From the NCBI GenBank assembly GCA_021495925.1, contig JAKEKT010000009.1, positions 124,001 to 188,000 of the forward strand: 64,000 bases of DNA. The letters run 5' to 3'. Source of the stretch: Diplodia intermedia (lineage: Eukaryota; Ascomycota; Dothideomycetes; Botryosphaeriales; Botryosphaeriaceae). The translations under genes were made by a program, and so were the position numbers. The notes beneath the pieces were generated by a model, which was not told the origin of the DNA, ran no database searches, and saw nothing but the letters and a program-made list of their open reading frames with translations. Of this stretch, positions 22,125 to 35,300 are shown piece by piece (positions within the stretch are counted from its first letter, which is position 1; every line of letters begins with the position of its first letter).

Positions 22125-22131
22125 TGAGTCA
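22125..22131. promoter_or_regulatory. CPC1/CpcA/Gcn4-type binding site upstream of ARG2
   Basis: TGAGTCA is a perfect match to the TGASTCA palindrome bound by the Gcn4/CPC1 bZIP regulator. It lies 86 bp upstream of the ARG2 ATG. Arginine genes are classical targets of this cross-pathway (general amino acid) control. Confidence 0.6.
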
Positions 22132-22475
22132 AGGAAGAGCTCGCTCGACTTAATTGCGAGCGCGTGGCGCCGGGCGCGCGGCAGCGACAACGACGCCCTA
22201 TCGATAACAAGCCGCTCGAGCTCATTCCCCGCGCTGCATGCCTGATATTCGAGGTGTCAATGCCTGGGCCCACGCTTGCAAACTATCGCAACACGGCATG
22301 AAAGGGTGAAGCTTCTGTCCGGGTGGAATCATTTGCCGCAACTACCTCCGTGCTTTCGCTTCAAATTTCCCAGGCGCAATTGGCGGAGAAGGCGGAATTA
22401 GCACGGTGCGAATTAATCAGCCCCGCAGCCCATGTGAGACGTCATCCACCGCTCGCAAGTGCCGTTGTCGCGGTC

Positions 22476-22481
22476 TATAAA
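22476..22481 (+). promoter_or_regulatory. TATA-like box of the dehydrogenase gene
   Basis: TATAAA about 100 bp before the ATG at 22582. Confidence 0.4.
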
Positions 22482-22581
22482 GACTCCTCACGCTGCACCA
22501 AGGCCCCGAATTTGTTAATCGCTCGCTGGGCAACTTTTGAGAACTGAGACATTACCATACCCAACCAACAAACCACGCAAA

Positions 22582-23809
22582 ATGGCTCCGCAGCTGGCTT
22601 GGATTGGCCTCGGCAACATGGGCAGGGTAAGCGCGCAATTGGACGTCTGCAGATCGTATCTGACCAATGGCCTGCAGGGCATGTGCTCCAACTTGGTGGA
22701 GAAGGGCAACCTCGCGAAGCCGCTCATCATATTCAACCGCACTAAGAAGCGTGCCGACGACTTCTCGGCCAAACTTCCCTCGGGCAAGTCTACCGTCGTC
22801 TCGTCGGTTCAGGATGCCGTGAGGCAGGCTGACATCATCTTTACTTGTGTTGGCGACGACAAGGCTATCAATGAGACCATCGATTCTGCCCTTGAAGGAG
22901 ACGTCAATGGAAAGCTGTTCGTCGACTGTTCCACCGTCCATCCCGAGACCAGCGATTCTCTCGCGAAGAGGATCTCGGCCAAGCGCGCCGGTTTTGTCGC
23001 CAGTCCAGGTGAGTTCACCATATCGATGCACCCAATAGGTACTACAGTATGACAGGGGCAGCTGAAGCTCTTGACGGGACGCTTTGGGCTACAGTTCTAG
23101 CTGTACATTTGCGTCCGTTTGGATGCTTCAGCTTCCCCTCTGTTACTGCCACGTCCAGCAAACCGGCCTCGCGCTACGAATTCCCAGGTTTGGCTGACTC
23201 CCATCAGTCTTTGGCGCCCCGGCGATGGCGGACGCGGGCCAGCTCATCTTCGTGCTGGCGGGCGAGGCGTCTTGGATCGAGAAGGTCAAACCATACACGA
23301 CGGGCGTGATGGGAAAGTCCGTTATCGATTTCAGCGGGCAGGCGCACGGCAAGGCCACGCTGCTCAAGGTCATCGGCAACACGTTCGTCTTCAATATGAT
23401 CGAGGCCCTGTCCGTTGGCCACACGTTGGCTGAGAAGTCCGGGTTGGGCACCGACAACCTGCACCAGTTCATCGAGACCATGTTCCCCGGTCCTTACACT
23501 GCCTACTCCAACAGGATGCGCTCAGGTGACTACTACAAGCGCGAGGAGGTGAGTTTACTTGATCCCTTACCGAGGGTGGGGCTGACTTTCCAATCTCTGC
23601 AGCCGCTCTTCCAGGTCGATTTGGCAAGGAAAGATGCACGTCACGCGCTGAGCTTGGCTGAGTCGTCAGGTGCGAAGGTACGGGCTGTCGAGGTGATTGA
23701 TTCGCACCTCGAGGGCGTGCAGAAGGCGTGCGGTGCCAAGGGCGACGTCGCTGGCATCTACGGCGCTGTCAGGCAGGAGAGCGGCCTGCCGTTTGAGAAC
23801 GGAGCTTGA
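22582..23809 (+). CDS. NAD(P)-dependent 6-phosphogluconate/3-hydroxyisobutyrate dehydrogenase-like oxidoreductase
   Basis: Four exons: 22582-22626, 22678-23008, 23208-23548 and 23603-23809, giving 307 residues. Introns are 51, 199, 54 nt; the last keeps the frame and has no stop, so read-through would still encode protein. The Rossmann nucleotide loop is G-L-G-N-M-G at residues 9-14, restored by the first splice to G-R-G-M. Next come an F-N-R-T dinucleotide-selectivity strand, I-I-F-T-C-V-G-D-D and F-V-D-C-S-T-V-H-P-E-T, all family marks. The substrate loop A-S-P-V-F-G-A-P-A replaces the usual D-A-P-V-S-G-G. The catalytic Lys is probably in L-K-V-I-G-N (K-x-x-x-N). The C-terminal all-helical domain ends in exon 4. 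Members reduce or oxidise short 3-hydroxy acids or semialdehydes; the substrate here is unknown. No targeting peptide is seen. Confidence 0.87.
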
Positions 23810-24311
23810 AAGGAGGCGGTAGTTCCTGATTGTATCCTAAAAAAATGACTCAGAATGCATCAGAGCAGCTGAGACATGGATTCAGACACGAAATCGATGA
23901 CAGCTTCCGAAAGGGTCCGGCTTTCGACGTGTGTTTCATCGGACCATGTGCAGTGTTCGGTGGTTGACGATCGGGCAAGAAGTGGATCCATGGCTGGTGA
24001 TGACTCCAACAGGATGACGCCCCTGGAGCACGTTTTGCGGGGAGATTCGGTGGTGCGGCTCCGATGGATGACAGCTTGACTCTGTGCCGGCTTGGCGCCC
24101 GTTCTTATCTTGAATGCACGACTCCCATCCTCCATTAACTGTACACCTGTCACCCCTAGTCCATCGTTCGCACACTACTGCAGGCCCCATACTCTTCGCT
24201 CGCCCGTCGTCGATTCCGTCGCGCCGCCCTGACCCTGCGTACGCGCCTGCTCGCCAGCGATCAATCTCCCCGCAATCGCCTCGCCACTGCCTTATCGCAA
24301 CCCCTCTAATC
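23810..24311. other. Intergenic
   Basis: No supported gene in about 500 bp; a CT/CG-rich leader precedes the next ATG. Confidence 0.45.
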
Positions 24312-25470
24312 ATGGCCATCCCCACGATTCCCGCCGGGCTTCCTGTCTCAAACCCGCCGGTGCCCGAGGAGCCTATCGATATCGAGGCCTGGACCGAGGA
24401 GGCATCGGAGGCCCTCGGCGCCATTCACATCACGCCCCCAGTCGCGCGCACCGCGCCGCCTCCCGCCACTCGCGGCGCGACCGTGACCCTAGACATCCCG
24501 CTGGACGACCATGTGCAGCCGCGCGCACAGAGCGGCGAGAACGGCGACAGTACGGCAGCTCAAGCCGTGAGGTCTGGCTACACGCGTAGGCGCGAGCCTG
24601 TTCGGCGCGACAGCCTGAAGCGGCGCGAGGCCCTCCTGAAGGGAAAGGAGGGCAGCCGCCAGCGTCGCCGCTGGGAGAATGGTGCGTGATCACAAACCTG
24701 TGCGCTGCTTGGCTTCGGTCTGCGCCCCCAAGAGCGCCCCAATTGTTGATTATTTGTCCTGCCACAGACCGCCTCCTCAATAACCCCCACGCCCAGCCGC
24801 CGCTCCCTAGCGATTGGGAGGTCCGCCCGCAGTACCAGTTCCATTACGTGCCCTACGCCGTTGCCTCGTATTGGGACAAGGAGCTGGCGGCGCGGAACGC
24901 AGCGCGCAACACCAAGGGAGTCAAGCCGGCTGTGAGCAAAGAGGAGGAAGCGGCGGCGGACGCGCTGAAGGAGGTGCGCGAGAGACTGAAGAAGAAGCGT
25001 GCCGCGCGCAATATGCTGGAGGACATCGAGCGAGAGGTGCGCAACTTTGTCGAGAAGTGGGAGGACAAGGCGCGGAAAGATGAGCAGGACGACCTGATGG
25101 ACCCGGACTCCGAGGACGAACAGATCGTTTTTGTCGGCCGCAACGGCCAGATGAGCGATATGCGTGCGGCGGAGGAAGAGTTGCGGAAGGACCTGATGGT
25201 CTTTGACAGCTTGGCGAACGACCGCAGCGCCGCGTTTGGGTAAGTATTGTGATGTCGTTGTTCCCCTCTCCTTCGCGCGCGCTGACGTACTGCAGACGAT
25301 GGCTCGTCCATTCTATTGCCGCCTATTATGGACTCGAGACCTGGTCCGTCACCACTGGCACACCCGCCAAGCGGGAAGCGTACATTGGCATCAAGGAGAA
25401 CAGATTGAGGGCCGGCCGCAGGAACATCACGCGCAAGCAATTGCCCCAGCCTTTGTGGAGCATTGTTTGA
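24312..25470 (+). CDS. R3H-domain protein with R3H-associated N-terminal region
   Basis: Three exons: 24312-24681, 24768-25239 and 25296-25470, giving 338 residues. The introns (86 and 56 nt) start GTGCGT and GTAAGT. The N-terminal region has R-R-E-P-V-R-R-D-S-L-K-R-R-E-A-L-L-K-G-K-E-G-S followed, across the first splice, by D-R-L-L-N-N-P and D-W-E-V-R-P...V-P-Y, which match my memory of the R3H-associated N-terminal family. A charged coiled-coil stretch rich in Glu, Arg and Lys fills about residues 155-225. The last exon carries the R3H domain: R-W-L-V-H-S-I-A-A-Y-Y-G-L-E-T-W-S-V, with the Arg-x-x-x-His spacing that names the fold. R3H domains bind single-stranded nucleic acid. The role is probably RNA- or DNA-linked; the substrate is unknown. 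Confidence 0.8.
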
Positions 25471-25890
25471 GGTAATTGTAGGCCTGACTGTCTGACGATG
25501 CCTTTGCATGTTCTTTGATGTGATTTAGTAGAACGATTTAGAAGACGCCGCGCTTCGTCGAGAAGTGTCGTGTAGAAACGAGAAATATCCGTCATGTCGC
25601 AATCGGATTCACAGGAAGCGCTGCCTTGGGGAGTTGAAGCATCACGAAAGCAAGACGTCCATGTGAATGCTTCAGCTCCCTGTATTACCGTGTCTTCGGC
25701 CATGCAAGTGTGATCAGCTGGCTATTGCTCAAACTTCCTCTATCACACGCCAGCGTTTACCACTACTGCCTGCAACGTTGCCCGTTAACGGCACCCTTTA
25801 TTTTCTGATCTTTCCAACCTCCGCTCAACAGCATCTGCACAATCCCTCTAAAACTACAACGCGATCTACAGATCGTTCAGAACCGCCTAA
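25471..25890. other. Intergenic
   Basis: About 420 bp with no supported gene. Confidence 0.4.
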
Positions 25891-26453
25891 ATGTGTCAAC
25901 TCTGCCGACTTGTCACCATCTCGGAGCGTGATCGCTGGGTATGACCTCCCTCTCACTCGCCCATCCCTCACGCACACATCCAACGATCCCTTTCGTCCTC
26001 TCGAAACGGCGCGCCAACGAGTATGGAAGTAACTTGACGCGAACGCGGCAGCCGACACCCCTTCAGACCACGCTCGCCACCTTTCGCGACACCGTCAAGA
26101 GAGCACACTCAGAAGCCGAAGCCTTCGCCGCTGCTACGACCGCCGCCGCCACCACCGTGACCAACGCCGCAGACGCCGAAGCGAAGAGGCTTGATCTCCT
26201 CGCCAGCCTGCTCGATACCGTCAAGCTCATACGCGCATCGCTCGACTTGCTCACCAAAGAGCTTGAGCTGTGGTGGAAGGCCAAGGCACCGCTGCGGCGC
26301 CAGTTCACTGACACGGGTGACGAGGAGAAGTTGCGGAGGTCGAAACTCGTGCACAATAGTGTCAATGCGATGGAGAGTGATATACGAGCGAAGGTAGGGG
26401 TGTGGGTGAGGTGGGGGTTGGGGGTGGAGGAGGGGGAGTTGAAGGTTGAGTAG
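25891..26453 (+). CDS. Small helical protein of unknown function
   Basis: Preferred model: exon 1 25891-25938 (MCQLCRLVTISERDRW), a 113-nt GT-AG intron 25939-26051, and exon 2 26052-26453, giving 149 residues. An unspliced alternative begins at the ATG at 25941 and shares the frame of exon 2, giving 170 residues, but its first 37 residues look like translated non-coding sequence. From P-T-P-L-Q-T-T-L onward the protein is mostly amphipathic helix, Ala-rich at residues of about 30-70, then Leu/Lys-rich, and ends V-R-W-G-L-G-V-E-E-G-E-L-K-V-E. No signal peptide or membrane segment is present. The family is not recognised; a coiled-coil structural or complex-subunit role is a guess. Confidence 0.5.
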
Positions 26454-29377
26454 GTGTGTGATGTGATGTCGCGTTGTTTCGGTGGTACGAGTACGGCTGA
26501 ACCGCGTACCGGACAGGCCGTTTTTGAGATTGGTAGACTTCTGTTTGCTTTGCTTGATGGGCTGGGTGCGCGTGTGGCATCTTCCATTTCCAGCTTTCCT
26601 GAGACTGGCGGTGATATGATTAAATTGAAGGGACCGTTCTGAGGTCACTGGCCGTGCGCTCCAGGAGCGACTATACAACAACAATAACAACGAATGGTAG
26701 ATATACAACAGCGCGAAGGTAGGAGAGCTACATAGTCATGAATACGGGGATCTTGATTTAGAATCTTAGCGTTCCAGCGCAAATACTTTGTCTATCATTG
26801 TGTCATTAATCGTTTGTTTTGCCTGTTTGCACTTGTTAACTAAGAACATAGGGCCTACACAACGTTTAGTGAATGGTTTTTATGGCGCAGACGAATGTCC
26901 CTTTGGTTTTGGTATTATTATTAAACAGTAGGTTTTCCTGTTTGAGAAATATACCACGTCGTCAAAAACTTTTGCGTTTAATCCCTGCTCGAAACTTATC
27001 ATAGCGTGGACGAACGTCACGAAAACAAACGATGGGTAATTATGTAACTACGCAGTATTAAGCTTCATCTAACCAAGTTTATTACCTAATTCCGAGGCCT
27101 AAGTTAAAAACCTCATTATTGAGGGTAGAGGCGGTCTTCAGTGATCTTAAATAACCTCTAGCCAATTACCGTTACAACAAACACTTAGCCACCAGTCGGA
27201 GAGCGTTAAGTATCGCTGGCACACTATGTGGCACATACCCTATATATCCAGATGATCATCATCTGAGGATTTGCTGTTAAGATGCGCAAAGATTTACATA
27301 CTTTTACAGAAAGTGTAAATATCTATCGAGATAAACGACCAATAATCTCAGATTTACACGAGTTGACTCTAAAGTATCTTAATTTTCAAGCCGATTATTC
27401 CAGACGCGTACCAAATTTCTAGAGAGCTCGACTTTGAAGTTTAATTGTAGTATCATGCTCTTTTGACACGCAAGAAATAGGGCTACCAGATCCTTCATGA
27501 CGCTGGACTCTATCCGATAAGGCTGGAGCAACGGAGAATTGCTTGGTTGTGCTGAACATGATTTGTTTTGATTCCGAAGGGGTCGACGAGTTGAGAACTG
27601 TGGCGGGGAAATCTCATCATAGAATTGCCACGCACACATACACAAACGTGTTTTCTGGAAAGCGTATCGACTTGTCGCTCGCCATTACATCAGCCATCGC
27701 AATCCGAAGCGGGATCACCTTGCATGAGACTGACGACGAGTGCTCCTCCGACATGTAGCGCCACTCACATTTGCCAGGAGGAGCAGCCGGATGCTCGACC
27801 GCTTGCTCGAAGACCGATAAATTTGTCAAGGAAGTTAGCCGTAAGTCATATATTTTTCTTTGCAGGGGTGTTTGTACCACAGTGGGTGGCCTGGAACGCC
27901 CGTAATTTGTGGAAAAGAGATCGTTTGGCAAGGGGTACCATGCCACCCCTTGGCAAAAGGCATCAACACTGCTCTTTGAGAATGCGCACACCATTTTCGA
28001 GCATCGCTCTTGGCGCCATGGAAAAGATGATGCACGCGTAGTATCAGATCACGAAGCCGAACATGTACTCCACAGATGATGCCCCACTTAGCCTTCGGAT
28101 CTCTACCTGGGTGTTTCCGAGAAGCGCGGTGCCTGTACTTTGCGACATCAGAGGATGCATTCCATCATCTTAATGTAGTGTTGGGGAGAATCCCAAACAA
28201 AGTTTACCAAAGAGACGACCGGAAAAGTCGGCAGGTCTCGGGTGGTAGGAGCCCCCTCCGCAGCGGGCGGATTCCTCAGATCCTGCGCGAAGAAGCATTC
28301 TCGCACCGCGCGGACCTTTCCATTTGCCATCAATGTGTAAATAATGAGTGTTCACGTAGGGCTAGTCATACAGTATGCTGCGACAGAAGCCATAGTCTCT
28401 CGGGAAACAAGGCATGTCCGAACAATATGGCCTTTGGGATCAGGCAAACCCCACACCGGCGGGGGCGTGAGAGCTTGGGTCTGGTCATTCATGATGGATC
28501 TACGTAGAAGCGTACATGCACCGAAGTCATGGCCGCGGTCGAGAGGATATGCACCATCATGTGGTAGGTGAAGAGGCTGCCTTGAACAGAAAGCTTTTCT
28601 GGTGCTTCTCGAAGCCGAGAATTTAGTTGAAGCATCGGACCGGCCGTGTGCAGAGTGCCATGTGGTTGCAACGGATTCTGTCACACTCAGATCGCCTTGG
28701 GCCACAGACAGGATGCTGCGGCGCTAGGCCCGAAAAGGCAGCGGGAGCGAAGTAGGCAGGTGGGGACCAAGCCTCGCCAAGGTCGCCGCCTCACCCACAA
28801 CATCGACGCCGCGCCTCCGCCGGTCTGCACATCCGCTCTCAACACTGCGAGTCGACTGATCATTGCCAATGGCGCAAGGCGAGGATTGGGAGCATACGCT
28901 CCTCCGGGCTGTGGCCGAGGCACGCACAGCCCGCGTTCCTGGTCCCTTCGGGGCAACTTCACCAGCAGATCATGGCCAACGCTCAAATCGCAGGCCCTCT
29001 CAGGCGTGGCAATCCATGGAGAGCGTCCACATCCTCCACGTTCTGCCGTAGCGGCTGTCCCTTGCCTTGCGGCGGCCGGAGCGCGCGCGAAAGCCAGGCT
29101 GGAGCGTCCCTGTTTTGCCCCATTCTTGCGCTTCTTCATTTCACCCAGGCCCAGGACTACATATTATCTAGACACTCTCACCCACCGTCACTTTTCCACT
29201 CAAGCAACTCTCGCTACACTGTTCAGTCAGTCATTCTGCGTGTTCGTTCGTTCATTTGAGTTTGTTTGGAGGCTTCGGTCCCACGACTGTCGTGACGATA
29301 ATACTGCCAGCACCCCTCTCCGCCCATTTAGACGACATCACGAGAATAGTAAGTAATACTCTTGTGGATAGATTGAC
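26454..29377. other. 2.9-kb gene-free region upstream of the giant adhesin gene
   Basis: No gene is supported. The part from about 26650 to 27650 is noticeably more AT-rich than the rest of the window, with many stops in all frames, and may be a decayed repeat or transposon relic; no terminal repeats were found. The last several hundred bases are CT/CA-rich and should contain the promoter and leader of the adhesin gene. Long upstream regions are typical of heavily regulated yeast adhesin genes such as FLO11 (comparison only). Confidence 0.5.
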
Positions 29378-32300
29378 ATGTTTTTACGCAGCCTCGGCCT
29401 GGTGGCTGGCCTCTTGCTGCCATCGGCCTCCGCTGGCGTCTTTGGCCGCGGCCGCCGCCCGGTTGTCCATCGCCATGACCCGGACTGTGTCGTCGAGTAC
29501 GATGTCGCCGCCACCATCTACGAGCAGCCCGTTGCCATCAGCACCCACCTCGATCAGGCAACCATCATCACGGTTGGGCCCGGCGCGACCCTTGTAGTCG
29601 GCCCCGATCGCATCCCCACCGACATTGACACGGTCGTGACTGTCATTTCCACGCACTACGAAACGAGCACCCACACGTACACGATCAACCGGTCCGGCTC
29701 TGGCGTCACCAGGACCACTGTCCGTACCATTACATATGGCAGGCCTACGCAAACTACCACGACGCTGCCGAGCTCTACTTTCGCTTCTATCCCAACAGAC
29801 ACTTCGGTGAGTCCTTTCCTACCGAGGTCACGATGCGCACTAGTCTTGGGAAGACGACACAGCCAGTGCAGATGGCTTTTGTCGCACGCCTCTCCAAGCC
29901 GGCTGTATCCCGCGTGCTGAGGACAGTGACTAACATATTCGCCAGTCCACGCGGCCATACCCTCCACCCATCACTACTTCCGCAGGCGAATCAACCAGCC
30001 TGCCGACCAATGGCCCACCTCCGGCGGCCATCCTCACTCGGCCATACCTCGGATCAGTGACAACTACGCTGACTATTACCTCTGGCACAAACACGGTCAC
30101 TGTGGCCCTCGTGCCCGCTACCGTTGCTGCGTTTGATGGCCCAACAGCCACCGATATATACACCGCAGGCTGGGATGGGTCCACGTCGACGTTCTTCACT
30201 GTCCTGCCGACTCAATTCGCCGCTACTACCGCGCCCGCATTCAGCTCTGGTCCTGGGCTCGCACCGAGCATTAACACAAGGCTCGCAGGCGCCCCGAATG
30301 ATGATGAGGCGACTCTGGTCTTGGCAACACCGACCACTACCTTCCCATCGACGGGTAGCACCACTTCGACCAGCAGCACCTCAACCGAATCGTCCCTGAC
30401 TGGACCCTATGGTATGACCTCCACTTGGGCGTATTTCGCTGGAGACTATACTACCACGGTGGTATTGCCGTACGGTCCGGGTGGTATGCCAGTCACCTTC
30501 GTTATTTACCCGGCTACTGACGCCGTTTTCACTGCGAGCATGGCATCAACCACCTACACCATCGGATATGATGGCCCGACGCCTACCGCCATCACTCTAC
30601 TTCGGCCAGGCGATCCTCAGGTCGCATATGTTGTCGAGGAGACCCCGACCGGCCTTGAGACCACAAACCTCCCTAGTGTCACAAGCTCCGAGACCACAAG
30701 CTTCCCTAGTGTCACAAGCGCCGAGACCACAAGCACTGAAACCTCAAGCATCTCAAGCATCTCAAACGGTCCCAACCCCAACGCTGTTGGCACTGCGCCT
30801 TACGTCGGTGATTCGACTGTTGCCACGATCACGGCTACCAATAGCGGCACGTTGACTACCATCGTCATATTCCCCGTGGCCACGCCCTCCGACTTCCCTG
30901 GACTCGGTCGGGACGTTTTCACGGTGGGATACGACGGGTTTACCACTCGGACTTTGACTATCCTGCCGACTGCGACCTCTGGGCTGGGTACATTGGTGAT
31001 TGAGACACCAACGGCTTTCACTGGGGGCCCTTCGGCCTCTGAGACGGGTTCGTCTTCGCTCGAGAGTACTTTGACGGCAAGCAATACCACTTCTTTTAGT
31101 GTGCCAGCTTCCATCACAGAGCCGCCATCTTCAACTTCTGCGGATCCGAACGCCATCATCACGCAGTACTGCATCGGTTGTTCTACCACCCAGACTCTGA
31201 TAGCCACCATCAACGGCAGGATCAGGACATTGCTCGTCATGCCGCTGCCTACCGAATCCGCCTCGCTATTCACTAACGGTGTTGGCCCCGACACCTTGAC
31301 TGTTGGCTACGATGGCAGCACTACTCGGACTGTCACGTTGGCTCCGACGATGGAAGGTGAACAAGGTACTGTCGTGGTTGAAACTCCGTTCCCAAACACG
31401 GCAAGTACGACGGAGTCTTCCGCGGGTGGCATCACGCGCGGCTACGTCGGAACCGGAGTGAGCGGATCGCTCTACGTCACCCCTGCCATCAGCGGTTCCA
31501 CAGCCAGCCAGGGTGTGTTTTTGACGCCCGCTGCTACGGAATTCACCGGTCCCGTTGATCCCAGTATGACCTTGACAGCACCCTGGACAGGAGGCTCGAC
31601 TGCGACAATAACCATCGTCCCTGAAGGCACGGAGTCGTTCGGCGAGGTGGCTATCCTTACACCTGTTTTTGGCTCCACCACTCAGACTGCTTCTCCGCCT
31701 ACCGAGTCCATCTCTCAGACCGCCGTGCCAGGATCTCAGACTTCTGAACCTCCTTCTCAGACTTCTGAGCCTCCTTCACAGACTTCTGAGCCTCCTTCCC
31801 AGACTTCTGAGCCTCCTTCCCAGACTTCTGAGCCTCCTTCTCAGACTTCTGAGCCTCCTTCTCAAATTACTGAGCCTCCTTCTCAAACTACCGAGACGAG
31901 CAATACCGAGACAAGCAATACTGAGACAAGCAATACCGAGACAAGCAATACTGAGACAAGCAATACCGAGTCGAGTACTACTGAAGTCGGCCCCCCGAGC
32001 ACTTCCACTGTGAGGACTCAGGGTTACATTGGTGGTAATGCCCTCGAGACCATAACGCCCACCATCAACGGTACTCCGACCCCGGTTTACATCACACCAG
32101 TTCAAACAGACTTCACTGGTCCGTATGCGACATACACACCGACCATCGGCTATGACGGTCCAATCGTCAACACCTTGACCCTGCTTCCCGTTGCCGATGA
32201 GACTAGTGGCACAATTGTCGTCGAGAGTCCTACAGCCTTCCCTTCTGACACCACCTCATCAAGCGCGCCTTCCATCACTGGTGTTCCCTCTCCCACGGAC

Positions 32301-35300
32301 AACGCTGTACCTTACGTCAGCGGCACCTCGACCACCTTCGTTTCAGCTACGTTGAACGGTGCCACATTCACTTTCACTCTAACTCCGACAACAACGCCGT
32401 ATGATGGTCCAACTAATCTGAGTAACACATACACGATTGGAGGTCCAACCGCGACAGTGTACACCATTGTCCCCACTGGTACCCAAACCGAAGGAACTAT
32501 CATCATCCAGACAGCGACCGAGTCGAGCCCGAGCACAGACAACACTCTAACAGTCTCCGGTACTTCTACGGTTGAAACAACATCATCTGCTGGCATTCCC
32601 ACAACTTCGTCTTCGACTACTGTGGAAACGAATCTTGCATACCTCACTGGCACATCTGTCCTGCTGGTTTCGACAACAATCAGCGGTTCTCAAGCCCTTC
32701 TAACACTGACGCCGGCAACTGTGTCCACCTTCAACGGCTACATCAACACGGAAACGCCTATAACTATTCCATATGGCGGCTCACAGCGCACTACCTTGAC
32801 CGTTTTCCCGACGGATCTCAGCGACCCCTTCGCCACCGGCTCCCTGGTTGTCGAGACTCCGACTTTCCTTTCAACCGTCGTAACTGGCGCGAATACCCGC
32901 ATCGTCCCGTACTATACTGGTACCGATATCTTGACCTTGGTCTACTCGAGCGGCTCACTGGTGAATTTCGACCAAGGCTCTACCACAACCGCCACAGGGT
33001 CTGGTCCGGTCGTTCCGACCCGCTTGGCCTCGGCTCTGGCTGGAACAGCTGCATCAAGCAGCAATGTTTACACAACGTACTATTTGACGCCGGGAACAGA
33101 AACAGGCTACACCGGCCCCGTCGGCGGGCAAACCACGTTTACCCTTTCCTGCCAGGGAACTACGACGACTCAGTATACGATTCCCCCCACTGATATGGCC
33201 AGCCCAACCGGCACATTTGTCACTGCTTCTCCGTGCACGTATACAACCGCCACTGTCACAACCACCATTGGCTACTCTGACTCAACCACTTCTACGTACA
33301 CAATCACGCCAAATGGCCCCGCCAGTACAGGAGACCAGACCGTCACTGTCATTGTAGAGGAGCCTTTCACCGACGATGATGACAACTCGACCACGGAACC
33401 AACCATGGAGTCTACCACGGAACCAACCATGGAGTCTACCACTGAGGCCACTACGGAGTCTACCGCTGAGGCTACTACGGAGTCTACCGCTGAGGCTACT
33501 ACAGAGGCTACCACGGAGCCTACTACCTCCAGCGAATTCAGCATGACTACCGAAACCGCCACGACTCAAACGGTGTCAACGGACATTTCCTCGATAACTG
33601 CTGCGCCAGAGTCCTCGCCCATGGTTCGGCCGTATCTTGGTGATAGCACAACTGATACTGTCACGGCTTCTTCTGGTCTCGGTGCGGATCCGACGGTGTT
33701 CCCTCTGACTCCGTACAACGGGCCTGAATTTACCGGAAATGTTGATCCATCAGTCACGTACACCGCGCCCTACGCCGGCACAGCCACGAGAACGCTGGTA
33801 CTACTGCCCGTCGAGTCTGCCACTGATGCAACAATGTTGGTCGAGACCCCCACCTTCACCCCGTCCGATACTGCCTCTCCGAGCATCACCGCCTCGCCCA
33901 CCACCCTCGGAGGCATTCCGCGTAGGCTGTACGTGGGTGATTCGACCACTGGAACCGTCACGGCATACCCCAATGGTGCGACCGATTATCCCACCACGAT
34001 TGAGCTCGATCCGTACACTGGGGGTGGCAGCTTCACTGGCCCCTTCGATCCTTCGACCACGCTGATCGCGCCCTACGATGGGACGGACGTAAAGACACTC
34101 TCGCTCCTTCCTGACGCCACCGGTACATACGGAACCTACCTCGTAGAGGTTCCTCGCTCTGCCCTCGCCAGCTCAACCTCTGCACCAACAGCAACTGATT
34201 CCACTGCTCTCAGTGGCCGCCAGTACCAGGGCGACACAACCACCGGAACGGTGACGGCTACGCCCTTTATTAACGGCAATGCCGTTGGTGGCGGGACCAC
34301 CATCAGCTTGGACCCAGCGACCTCTTCTTTCTCGGGCCCGATAGATCCGGTCACCACGTTCTCGGCTTTCTACCCAGGTTCCATTGTCGTGTTCCTTACG
34401 CTACAGCCCACGAGCGGCGGCACCGTCGGCACGCTCTTGGTGGAGGTGCCTTCCACTAGTGCGGCGCCTTCGACTACCTCCTCTGCCTCTGCACCCTCAG
34501 GCCGGCTGTACGATGGAGACACAACGACAGCTTCCCTCACGGCGACGCCGGTCACTACTCTCGCTAACGGTGAGGTTGCAACATTGGATCCCACGGTTAT
34601 TTCCATCGACCCGGCGACTGCCGCGTTCTATGGAAGCGTAGATCCGAGTATCACCTTGACTGCCACCTATCCTGGAAGCGACACCGTGACCCTCCTTCTG
34701 CATCCGACTGGCACTGACACCCTCGGCACGGTATTCGTGGAGGTTCCCGCAACAGAGTTCCAATCATCCTACACGCAACCCCCGACAACCACTGAAGGGC
34801 CCTCGACAACCACAAACTCGGCGACAATAACGACTGCTCCTTCAGGAGGCATCAGAATAGCACGTCCGTATCAGGGTGGCACCACACCAGAGGTTGTAAC
34901 GGTCACACCCACCACTACCGGCACCGATGGTGTCGTGACAACTGGCGAGCCTACGACGTTCAGCCTCGATCCCGCGACAACTAGCTTCACAGGCGGGTTT
35001 GTCTCAACCACCCTGACCGGTACTTACCCCGGAACCACTACCGAGACGGTCACAATTCTCCCTGGGGGCGACGATACCCTGGCTACGCCGCTTGTCAACG
35101 TGCCGGCTTCGGCGGCTGCCATTCCCACAGTATCTTCATCTGAGCCTGCTTCGACGTCAGCTTCGGTATCTTCCAGTCCTCGCTTATACCAAGGCGGTTC
35201 TGCGCCCAGCACTTTGGCGATAACTCCAGTTGTCACTGGCCCAGATGGCGTGACGACTGGTGACCCCACGGAAGTCAGCCTCGACCTGGCAACGTCGAGC

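Larger units (their letters stand above)
22040..22581. other. Shared divergent promoter region
   Basis: A 542-bp interval between ARG2 (minus) and the dehydrogenase gene (plus). It contains the TGAGTCA site at 22125-22131 and a TATAAA at 22476-22481 facing the dehydrogenase. Confidence 0.6.

Noticed and set aside
26650..27650. AT-rich stretch as a defined transposon
   Set aside because: No terminal repeats, target duplication or transposase frame could be found by eye; only a compositional note is kept.
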